This document shows, piece by piece, positions 1 to 5,253 of a DNA stretch of 5,411 bases. Below the pieces are notes generated by a model, which made no database searches, was not told where the DNA came from, and was given only the letters and a program-made list of their open reading frames with translations. The first letter of the stretch is position 1. Every line of letters starts with the position of its first letter. The DNA is from Methanocalculus sp. (lineage in GTDB: Archaea; Halobacteriota; Methanomicrobia; Methanomicrobiales; Methanocorpusculaceae), in NCBI RefSeq assembly GCF_030651615.1, contig NZ_JAUSCG010000045.1, positions 1 through 5,411 of the forward strand, written 5' to 3'. A program made the translations under genes and the position numbers.

Positions 1-867
1 CCGGATATGGACATTCCTGCACCTGACGTCGGAACAGATGCAAGGATCATGGGATGGATGATGGATGAGTACTCCAACCTGTCAGGTAAGAATCAACCCG
101 GCATCGTCACCGGAAAACCGATTCGTATCGGTGGATCTTTGGGCAGGATTGAGGCAACGGCCCGGGGTGGCATTACCGTCATCAGGGAGGCTGCCCGCGA
201 ACTGAATCTGGATCTCAGGGGTGCAACGGTAGTGATCCAGGGATTTGGGAATGTTGGGGGGAATGCGGCATACATGGCACGAAATATCCTCAATGCTCGT
301 GTAATTGCAGTATCGGACTCACGAGGTGGCGTATACAGTCAGGAAGGCCTGAACCTTGAAGAGGTATCTCATCAGAAAGTCCAGACAGGATCGGTTGTCG
401 GATCACCGAATACTGCACGAGTGGATAGTGAGGATCTGCTCACACTCAAAGCAGATATTGTCATCGCTGCAGCTCTTGAACATGCCATTACTGCAGAAAG
501 GGCAGAACGAATGAGCCCAAAAATTCTCTCAGAATTTGCAAACGGCCCGACAACACCTGATGCTGATACGATCCTCTTTGAGAGAGATGTTCATATCATC
601 CCTGATATCCTCTGCAATGCCGGTGGGGTGACCGTCTCGTTCTTTGAGATGGTTCAGAATAAAACCATGTTACCCTGGACTGAAGAAGAAGTCAATCGGA
701 GGCTGGAGAAGCGAATGGTAAAGGCCTACGATGAGGTCATATCAACTGCCCGTACACAAGGAATCGATATGAGAAAAGCAGCATATGTTGTCGCAGTATC
801 ACGGGTTGTCGATGCGATGAGACTTCGGGGCCGGCTTAAAAAAAGGGCTTTTAAGGGTTCAATCTGA
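1..867 (+). CDS. gdhA: Glutamate dehydrogenase, 5'-truncated by the window edge
   Basis: Cytoplasmic enzyme that reversibly converts 2-oxoglutarate, ammonium and NAD(P)H to glutamate. The reading frame is open from base 1, so the gene starts upstream; the ATG at 7 is internal. The 288 visible residues are the C-terminal part of a family usually near 415-420 residues, so roughly 130 residues, including the catalytic lysine, are missing. Visible marks are the IPAPDVGT motif with the catalytic Asp (visible residue 9), a GKP..GGS.GR.EAT segment (about 38-53) opening the nucleotide domain, the Rossmann loop GFGNVG (81-86) and the acidic SDSRGG turn (Asp106) after the second strand. The protein ends on the family-typical RGRLK plus a short basic tail. 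Coenzyme preference (NAD or NADP) cannot be decided here. The gene converges on glnK with a 43-nt gap. Family identity is very secure. Confidence 0.96.
   Translation, partial: PDMDIPAPDVGTDARIMGWMMDEYSNLSGKNQPGIVTGKPIRIGGSLGRIEATARGGITVIREAARELNLDLRGATVVIQGFGNVGGNAAYMARNILNARVIAVSDSRGGVYSQEGLNLEEVSHQKVQTGSVVGSPNTARVDSEDLLTLKADIVIAAALEHAITAERAERMSPKILSEFANGPTTPDADTILFERDVHIIPDILCNAGGVTVSFFEMVQNKTMLPWTEEEVNRRLEKRMVKAYDEVISTARTQGIDMRKAAYVVAVSRVVDAMRLRGRLKKRAFKGSI
838..844 (-). terminator. Candidate oligo-T terminator for amtB-glnK
   Basis: On the minus strand a run of seven T lies about 67 nt beyond the glnK stop codon, inside the last codons of gdhA. Archaeal RNA polymerase commonly stops at such U-tracts without a hairpin. 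A short AT-rich inverted repeat (CTTAAAA with TTTTAAG) overlaps it. If used, the amtB-glnK transcript would overlap the 3' end of gdhA in antisense. Position is inferred from base runs only. Confidence 0.35.
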
Positions 868-905
868 GCCCTAATCACCAGGTGGGAGATAGTACAAGCC
901 CGATC

Positions 906-910
906 TTTTT
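906..910 (+). terminator. Candidate oligo-T terminator for gdhA
   Basis: Five T in a row lie 39 nt after the gdhA stop, directly against the end of the convergent glnK gene. It is the only T-run in the 43-nt gap. It is short for an archaeal terminator, so transcription may continue into glnK antisense. Confidence 0.3.
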
Positions 911-1240
911 CTAAACGTGAGCGTCGTCTTTTCTAACCCAGTATGCCCCCTCCACCGGCAGGACGAAGATACGGCCATCACCGACCTTCCCAGTCCTGGC
1001 ATTGGTCTGGATGATCTCTACTGCCCGTGAAACGTCCTCATCTTTTATGATCATCTCGATCTTGATCTTAGGAAGGAGGTTCACCTTCATGATCCCGCCC
1101 CGGTACTGGAGAGTGATACCCTTCTGTGCACCCCTCCCTTTCACCTCAGAAACGGTCATCGCCGAGAATCCATTCTCCTCCAGGGCTTTTTCAACAATCT
1201 CATATCTTTCAGGCCTGATTATTGCCTCGATCTTTTTCAC
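911..1240 (-). CDS. glnK: PII nitrogen regulator GlnK
   Basis: Trimeric cytosolic PII signal protein of 109 residues that senses ATP/ADP and 2-oxoglutarate and binds AmtB. The start is taken as GTG at 1240: it gives the standard N-terminus (M)KKIEAIIRP, the usual PII length, and has a ribosome site just upstream. The longer open frame up to 1348 runs into amtB and is rejected. Nucleotide-site residues are in place: Gly37, Gln39, Lys58, and the B-loop TGKVGDGRIFV (83-93). In the T-loop (about 37-55) Tyr46 and Arg47 are present; in E. coli GlnK Arg47 enters the AmtB pore. The uridylylation position 51 is Met instead of Tyr, so bacterial-type GlnD modification is not possible. It lies 13 nt after amtB, the usual pairing, and there is no nearby nif gene to suggest NifI. 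Probably co-transcribed from the amtB promoter. Confidence 0.97.
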   Translation of the reverse strand: MKKIEAIIRPERYEIVEKALEENGFSAMTVSEVKGRGAQKGITLQYRGGIMKVNLLPKIKIEMIIKDEDVSRAVEIIQTNARTGKVGDGRIFVLPVEGAYWVRKDDAHV

Positions 1241-1244
1241 AGCA

Positions 1245-1252
1245 ACCACCCC
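1245..1252 (-). promoter_or_regulatory. Ribosome binding site deciding the glnK GTG start
   Basis: The minus strand reads GGGGTGGT here, a partial match to the archaeal anti-Shine-Dalgarno complement GGAGGTGA, 4 nt before the GTG at 1240. It sits between the amtB stop (1256-1254) and glnK. It supports 1240 over another in-frame GTG at 1249, which lies inside this motif. Confidence 0.55.
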
Positions 1253-1253
1253 G

Positions 1254-2450
1254 TTAGTTTGCAACCTTCTCCCCATGCTGGGAGATGTCAAGGCCGACAT
1301 ACTCTTCATCCTCCGACACCCGGAGACCAATCGTCTTGTGGACGGCATACGCCAGGATGTAGGTGACTACAAACGCATACAGGACTGCGGCGACTGCATC
1401 AACTATCTGGATACCAAACTGCGTGACATTACCATACAGAAGACCATCAACACCTCCGATCGTAGCAGTCGCAAAGATACCTGTTGCGAGCGCACCCCAG
1501 AACCCACCAACACCATGGATCGCCCAGGCATCCAGACTCTCATCAAGACCTTTCTTGATCCGCCAGAGCATCGCTTTGTAGCAGATGAGACCGGCTACCA
1601 GACCGATGACGATGGCTGAAATCGGATCCACAAATCCTGCTGCAGGCGTTATTGCTACGAGACCTGCGACCGCACCAGAGATCATCCCAAGTGAGGACGG
1701 TTTTCCATGAAGCCAGGCACCCAACATCCAGGCAAGAGCACCGGCAGCAGCAGCAGTGTTTGTCACCACAAAGGCACTCGCTGCAAGACCATCTGCTGCA
1801 AGGGCTGATCCGGCATTGAATCCAAACCAGCCGAACCAGAGGAGGGCACCACCAATCAGGGTCATCGGTATATTATGAGGCTCCATCGAGTGTGAACCGA
1901 AACCAATACGTTTGCCGATGACGAGGGCTGCTGCCAGAGCACCAAAACCTGCACTGATATGGACAACAGTTCCGCCTGCAAAGTCAAGAGCTCCGAGCTG
2001 ATGAGCCCAACCACCACCCCATGCCCAGTGGGCAAGCGGATCATAGACGAGCGTCGTCCAGAGGAGACCAAAGATGATGAATGAGCTAACCTTCACCCGT
2101 TCAGCGAGTGCTGAAGTCAATATCGCGAGTGTAAGGCCGGCGAATACCAGCTGGAAGACCATGAAGAGGAGATCCGGTATCCCTTCACCTTCCATCCCCA
2201 CTCCAGCCAGCCCGATATGATCAAGATTTCCGATAAATCCTCCGATATCAGTGCCAAATGCGAGTGAATAACCGATTAATACCCACTGGATACTCACGAC
2301 TGCAAACGCTATCATCGAAAGCATGATCGTGGAGATGAAGTTCTTCTTCCGTACCATGCCGCCGTAGAAAAGCCCGACACCGGGCGTCATCAGCATAACC
2401 ATTGCCGTTGCAATCAGCACAAAGGCAGTTGCACCCGAATCAAGTTCCAT
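1254..2450 (-). CDS. amtB: Ammonium channel AmtB (Amt/Mep/Rh family)
   Basis: Trimeric membrane channel that conducts ammonium into the cell; 398 residues, normal for the family, with the expected eleven or so hydrophobic segments and a cytosolic tail. Pore residues can be aligned to E. coli AmtB: twin histidines His164 (GGTVVH) and His312 (WAIHGVGG), Asp156 in DFAGGTVV, the phenylalanine gate Phe103 and Phe211 (WFGFNAGS), and outer-site Trp144 and Ser215. The tail carries GLRVSEDEEYVGLDISQHGE (376-395), the conserved cytosolic segment that affects gating and GlnK contact. The ATG at 2450 is chosen because an in-frame stop lies 6 nt upstream and the first residues match the family N-terminus; there is no cleaved signal peptide as in E. 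coli. First gene of the amtB-glnK operon, with its own promoter at about 2655 and a leader of about 180 nt. Confidence 0.97.
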   Translation of the reverse strand: MELDSGATAFVLIATAMVMLMTPGVGLFYGGMVRKKNFISTIMLSMIAFAVVSIQWVLIGYSLAFGTDIGGFIGNLDHIGLAGVGMEGEGIPDLLFMVFQLVFAGLTLAILTSALAERVKVSSFIIFGLLWTTLVYDPLAHWAWGGGWAHQLGALDFAGGTVVHISAGFGALAAALVIGKRIGFGSHSMEPHNIPMTLIGGALLWFGWFGFNAGSALAADGLAASAFVVTNTAAAAGALAWMLGAWLHGKPSSLGMISGAVAGLVAITPAAGFVDPISAIVIGLVAGLICYKAMLWRIKKGLDESLDAWAIHGVGGFWGALATGIFATATIGGVDGLLYGNVTQFGIQIVDAVAAVLYAFVVTYILAYAVHKTIGLRVSEDEEYVGLDISQHGEKVAN

Positions 2451-2580
2451 TCCGTTTCAACCCCAATTTTCTTTCCTGTGAAGTAATGACTGTTCATCAA
2501 CGTAAACAGAGAGTCTCCATTCATTTCAAAGGCCATGTGGATCATGAGCCTGACTCAATATGCCACTGAAGTCTTGCAAA

Positions 2581-2622
2581 GTGATAAGATTTCCGGGAAC
2601 ATCCCCGGAGAGTCTGTATCAC
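2581..2622 (-). promoter_or_regulatory. Stem-loop in the amtB 5' leader
   Basis: The RNA of the minus strand can fold as GUGAUA paired with UAUCAC (2622-2617 with 2586-2581). The stem continues as AGA/UCU after a one-base bulge, then an asymmetric internal loop, then CCGGG paired with CCCGG (2608-2604 with 2597-2593) closing a 6-nt loop. No T-run follows, so it does not look like a terminator. It begins roughly 10-15 nt after the predicted transcription start and about 130 nt before the amtB ATG. The function is unknown: RNA stability, translation control, a protein site, or part of a separate small RNA are all possible. Confidence 0.5.
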
Positions 2623-2638
2623 CTCACAAGACGTAGAA

Positions 2639-2652
2639 GGAAGTTATCTTCC
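2639..2652. promoter_or_regulatory. Probable NrpR operator of amtB-glnK
   Basis: The sequence GGAAGTTATCTTCC is an exact GGAA-N6-TTCC palindrome with 5-bp arms (GGAAG/CTTCC). This is the operator consensus of NrpR, the euryarchaeal nitrogen repressor, as defined in Methanococcus maripaludis. It lies 2 nt downstream of the amtB TATA region and before the expected start of transcription (about 2633), where a bound repressor would block polymerase. Binding by NrpR is inferred; no nrpR gene is in the window. Confidence 0.7.
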
Positions 2653-2654
2653 AT

Positions 2655-2669
2655 CATATAAATAATTAA
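2655..2669 (-). promoter_or_regulatory. amtB-glnK core promoter (TATA box)
   Basis: The minus strand reads TTAATTATTTATATG, with the archaeal TATA box TTTATATG at 2662-2655. It matches the glnA promoter at 13 of 15 positions. Transcription would start about 25 nt downstream, near 2633, giving an amtB leader of about 180 nt. Confidence 0.65.
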
Positions 2670-2757
2670 CTAAAGGTGCAGAAGAGCATCCATAAGATAA
2701 TTCAGAAGAGGGAGGAAACAATCAATTTGAAGAACAGGTGTATGAGAAGTGATAAAG

Positions 2758-2765
2758 AAAAAAAA
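2758..2765 (-). terminator. Oligo-T terminator of glnA
   Basis: Eight T in a row on the minus strand begin 9 nt after the glnA stop codon, followed by CTTTATC. No stable hairpin precedes it, which is normal for archaea. It separates glnA from the amtB-glnK unit, which has its own promoter. Confidence 0.6.
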
Positions 2766-2774
2766 GGGAGAGCG

Positions 2775-4106
2775 TTAATAGGTAGAGAAGTATCGCTTCG
2801 TCTCCCAGTCGGTGACAGCAATCCTGAATGAATCACACTCAAACTCTGCGATTGAGTTGAGATTCTCAACAACATGCTTTCCAAGTATTTCACAGATGAG
2901 GGGATCTTCCATGAGGCATTGATTTGACTCGAATAAACTTCCCGGAAGGGTATCGATACCTTCCTTCTTACGCTCATCCGGAGTCATATGGAAGATATTT
3001 TTGTCAGCACTCTTTGGTGGCTCAAGCTTATTTTTTATTCCGTCAAGACCGGCAGCAAGCATTGCTGCAAAGGCGAGATATGGATTGCAGGTTGGATCAG
3101 GGCTTCGCAGTTCAACACGGGTACTCCGACCACGGGGTGCAGGTACACGAATGAGTGCGGTCCGGTTCGATGCACTCCATCCGATATAGACAGGTGCTTC
3201 ATATCCCGGAACAAGCCGCTTGTACGAATTGATCGTCGGGTTTGCAATTCGTGTGATTGCCCTCACGTGTTTCAGAAGACCTGCGATGAAATGCATTGCA
3301 GTCTCCGATAACTGGAGAGGTGCTGCAGGATCGAAGAAGGCATTCTCGCCATTCAGTGTAGAGAGGGAGCAGTTTGTATGCATACCGGATCCGTTGATCC
3401 CAAAGATCGGCTTTGCCATGAAACTTGCATGAAGACCCTTCTGAAGTGCAATCGTCTTTGTTGCAAACTTAAAGGTGATCACATTGTCCGCTGTTGTCAA
3501 TGCTTCACCATATTTAAAGTCAATCTCATGCTGTGACTCTGCAACCTCATGGTGAGACGCTTCAATATCAAAGCCCATATCGGTTAATGCAACGACGATA
3601 TCACGTCTGACATCCTCTGCAAGGTCCGTCGGTGCGAGGTCGAAGTACCCCCCGACATCCTGAAACTCAAGGGATGGCTTGCCATCATGCTGACGGAAGA
3701 GGAAGAACTCAAGTTCCGGACCGGTGTTGAAGATGAATCCCATCTTTGCTGCCGCCTCAACCTGCTTCCGAAGGATATAGCGCGGATCACCATCAAATGG
3801 TTTGCCATTTGGAGTATAGACATCACAAATAAACCGTGCAACCCGCATCGTCTCCGGTCTCCAGGGGAGGATCCGATATGTCGACATGTCAGGTTTTAGG
3901 ACCATATCTGACTCTTCTATACGTGCAAAACCCATAATGGAGGATCCATCGAAGCTGATACCTTCAGTGAGCGCCTTCTCCGCTTGCTTCGCTGGGATCG
4001 CAACATTTTTGGCATTTCCGAGGATATCGGTAAACTGGAGCCGGATGAATCTCACCCGATCTTTCTCAATCTGTTCCAGCATTCTGGACACATCGTCTCC
4101 TGACAT
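2775..4106 (-). CDS. glnA: Glutamine synthetase type I (GS-I alpha)
   Basis: ATP-dependent ligase making glutamine from glutamate and ammonium; 443 residues, the GS-I alpha length, expected to form a dodecamer. Active-site marks are FDGSS (Asp53 at the subunit interface), GPELEFF (Glu131, Glu133), HHE and QHEIDF (Glu187, Glu194), the ATP signature KPIFGINGSGMH (232-243), NSYKRLVPGYEAP with Arg297 and flap Glu303, and TRVELRSPDP (Arg330, Glu332, Arg334). At the bacterial adenylylation position the sequence is NIFHM (Phe372), so there is no target tyrosine. Arg62 in GFARIEES falls at the same number as the feedback-inhibition Arg62 of Bacillus subtilis GlnA. The ATG at 4106 gives the family N-terminus; with the predicted transcription start near 4110 the mRNA is nearly leaderless. 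Single-gene unit with a T-run behind it, divergent from glutamate synthase. Confidence 0.98.
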   Translation of the reverse strand: MSGDDVSRMLEQIEKDRVRFIRLQFTDILGNAKNVAIPAKQAEKALTEGISFDGSSIMGFARIEESDMVLKPDMSTYRILPWRPETMRVARFICDVYTPNGKPFDGDPRYILRKQVEAAAKMGFIFNTGPELEFFLFRQHDGKPSLEFQDVGGYFDLAPTDLAEDVRRDIVVALTDMGFDIEASHHEVAESQHEIDFKYGEALTTADNVITFKFATKTIALQKGLHASFMAKPIFGINGSGMHTNCSLSTLNGENAFFDPAAPLQLSETAMHFIAGLLKHVRAITRIANPTINSYKRLVPGYEAPVYIGWSASNRTALIRVPAPRGRSTRVELRSPDPTCNPYLAFAAMLAAGLDGIKNKLEPPKSADKNIFHMTPDERKKEGIDTLPGSLFESNQCLMEDPLICEILGKHVVENLNSIAEFECDSFRIAVTDWETKRYFSTY

Positions 4107-4108
4107 AT

Positions 4109-4122
4109 AGAAGATTACTTCT
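4109..4122. promoter_or_regulatory. Candidate NrpR-type operator of glnA
   Basis: AGAAGATTACTTCT has 5-bp inverted arms (AGAAG/CTTCT) with a 4-nt centre. It is built like the amtB palindrome GGAAG-N4-CTTCC, differing only in the outermost pair and centre. It fits RGAA-N6-TTCY rather than the strict GGAA-N6-TTCC. It covers the expected glnA transcription start (about 4110) and ends 2 nt before the ATG, so binding would directly occlude initiation. Assignment to NrpR is inference. Confidence 0.5.
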
Positions 4123-4127
4123 ACTGA

Positions 4128-4149
4128 TTCCTATAAATATTTAATGGAA
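4128..4149. promoter_or_regulatory. Palindromic core promoter of glnA, possibly shared with glutamate synthase
   Basis: A 22-bp near-palindrome (9 of 11 base pairs match) runs from TTCC to GGAA around TATAAATATTTA. On the minus strand it gives the glnA TATA box TTTATA (4137-4132), about 25 nt from the start codon region. On the plus strand it gives TATAAATA (4132-4139), which would start transcription near 4160 and leave a leader of about 40 nt for the gene at 4201. The glnA role is well supported by spacing; the bidirectional role is inferred. Confidence 0.6.
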
Positions 4150-4153
4150 CAAC

Positions 4154-4160
4154 CATATAC
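4154..4160 (+). promoter_or_regulatory. Alternative TATA-like box for glutamate synthase
   Basis: CATATAC is a weaker TATA-like sequence on the plus strand. If used, transcription would start near 4182 and the leader would be about 20 nt. It competes as an explanation with the shared element at 4128-4149; the sequence does not decide between them. Confidence 0.3.
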
Positions 4161-4200
4161 ATCCGGGAATCAGGATAGAAATGTTCTCGTGTGAGTGCCC

Positions 4201-5253
4201 ATGTGTGGAATTATCAGTGTCATTGACAGATCCAGGTCCGGTATGGACGGGTCCCGAATCAAACATGCCCTCTCTCTGATGGACGAACGAGGGAGTGGAG
4301 AAGGAGCCGGATACGCGGCATATGGCATTTATCCGGATTTTTCTGAGTACTATGCCCTTCATCTCTTCTTTGATAATCTTGTTGAGCCGAAGGGTAAAGT
4401 CGACGAGATCCTCAGGACCTGGGGGATAATCGAGTTTGAGGAGGAGATCCCAACCGTTGAACAACCTGAGCTCAGGCGCACCCATATCCCCTGGCGGTAC
4501 TTCTTCAAACCTGATGTATCCCTGATGCCAGGGACCACATCCCCTGAAGAGGACATTGTAACGATGCTGGTTATGAAGATCAACACAACAATCCCGGGTG
4601 CACTCGTCTACTCATCCGGGAAAAATATCGGCGTCTTCAAAGCATCGGGATGGCCGGAAGCAGTTGCTGACTTCTACCAGATAGAAAAATACGAAGGCTA
4701 CATCTGGCTTGCGCATAATCGGTACCCGACCAATACCTCGGGATGGTGGGGGGGAGCGCATCCCTTCAACCTCCTCGACTGGAGTGTTGTCCATAATGGT
4801 GAGATCACTTCCTATGGGACTAACCGTCGTTATATCGAGAGCTTCGGGTACCGATGCACAATGGGTACGGATACAGAAGTCGTCGCGTACCTCTGCGATC
4901 TCCTCGGCCGCAAGCATGGTCTACCGGAGGACCTGATGGTGCGGGCGTTCGCACCGCCATTCTGGGATGAGATCGACCAGATGAAAGAGGGGAAGCAGAT
5001 GCTGAACAAAGCGATTCGTCTGACCTATGGTTCAGCACTGATGAACGGTCCTTTTGCAATTGTTGTTGCCACAACAGATGGTATCGTCGGATTCACCGAT
5101 CGGATCAAACTGAGACCACTGATCGCTGCTGAAGCGGGAGATCGCCTCTATATATCAAGTGAAGAGGCGGCGATCCGGAGGATGGAGCCAAACCTTGAGC
5201 GTGTCTGGATGCCAAAGGCAGGGGAGCCGGTTATCGGGAGGGTGAGAGTATGA
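4201..5253 (+). CDS. Archaeal glutamate synthase, glutaminase subunit (domain 1, class II amidotransferase)
   Basis: Hydrolyses glutamine and supplies ammonia for glutamate formation from 2-oxoglutarate. The protein has 350 residues and corresponds to the N-terminal amidotransferase part of bacterial GltB as a stand-alone polypeptide. The ATG at 4201 is chosen because it puts Cys at position 2 (MCGIISV); after Met removal this is the N-terminal nucleophile of the Ntn fold. The GTG at 4195 would bury the Cys behind two residues. Other class II marks are HNRYPTNT (172-179), HPF (187-189), the oxyanion and glutamine site HNGEI (198-202), TDTE (223-226) and SSEEAAIR (319-326). There is no long propeptide as in bacterial GltB and no synthase or flavin domain. 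The stop overlaps the next start as ATGA, indicating translational coupling with the synthase subunit. Divergent from glnA. Confidence 0.93.
   Translation: MCGIISVIDRSRSGMDGSRIKHALSLMDERGSGEGAGYAAYGIYPDFSEYYALHLFFDNLVEPKGKVDEILRTWGIIEFEEEIPTVEQPELRRTHIPWRYFFKPDVSLMPGTTSPEEDIVTMLVMKINTTIPGALVYSSGKNIGVFKASGWPEAVADFYQIEKYEGYIWLAHNRYPTNTSGWWGGAHPFNLLDWSVVHNGEITSYGTNRRYIESFGYRCTMGTDTEVVAYLCDLLGRKHGLPEDLMVRAFAPPFWDEIDQMKEGKQMLNKAIRLTYGSALMNGPFAIVVATTDGIVGFTDRIKLRPLIAAEAGDRLYISSEEAAIRRMEPNLERVWMPKAGEPVIGRVRV
5237..5245 (+). promoter_or_regulatory. Strong ribosome binding site for the synthase subunit
   Basis: GGAGGGTGA, almost the full anti-Shine-Dalgarno complement, lies inside the end of the upstream gene with its GGAGG core 8 nt before the ATG at 5250. 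It fixes this start and supports coupled translation at the 4-nt overlap. Confidence 0.75.

Larger units (their letters stand above)
2451..2774. other. Intergenic region between glnA and amtB
   Basis: This 324-nt stretch holds, in minus-strand order, the glnA terminator (2765-2758), an unassigned piece (about 2757-2670), the amtB TATA region (2669-2655), an NrpR-like palindrome (2652-2639) and a leader of about 180 nt with a stem-loop (2622-2581). A 43-codon open frame (2545 to 2414) overlaps the amtB start but has no convincing ribosome site. I see no tRNA or known riboswitch. Only a G-rich GGGG at about 2461-2464 lies upstream of the amtB ATG, a weak ribosome site. Confidence 0.8.

Noticed and set aside
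7..9. ATG at 7 as the gdhA start
   Set aside because: The frame is open upstream and the sequence begins in the middle of the conserved catalytic-Asp region.
911..1240. NifI-type PII protein
   Set aside because: Pairing with amtB, the standard T-loop length and the absence of nif genes point to GlnK.
1241..1348. N-terminal extension of glnK into amtB
   Set aside because: The extra residues are unlike PII; the GTG at 1240 with a ribosome site gives the standard start and length.
1002..1619. Long plus-strand open frame opposite glnK and amtB
   Set aside because: It is antisense to two clear genes, has no family-like motifs and arises from the codon bias of the opposite strand.
2581..2622. 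Rho-independent terminator in the amtB leader
   Set aside because: The stem-loop is not followed by a T-run on either strand.
2988..3311. Open frames within glnA on the plus strand and in other frames
   Set aside because: They are shadows of the strongly conserved glnA coding sequence and carry no recognisable motifs.
4177..4187. AGAA-ATG-TTCT as a third NrpR operator
   Set aside because: The arm spacing is 3 instead of 6 nt, which would not fit the same dimer; kept only as part of the shared-leader motif.
4195..4200. GTG start for the glutaminase subunit
   Set aside because: It would place two residues before Met-Cys; the class II amidotransferase nucleophile must be N-terminal after Met removal, so the ATG at 4201 is right.
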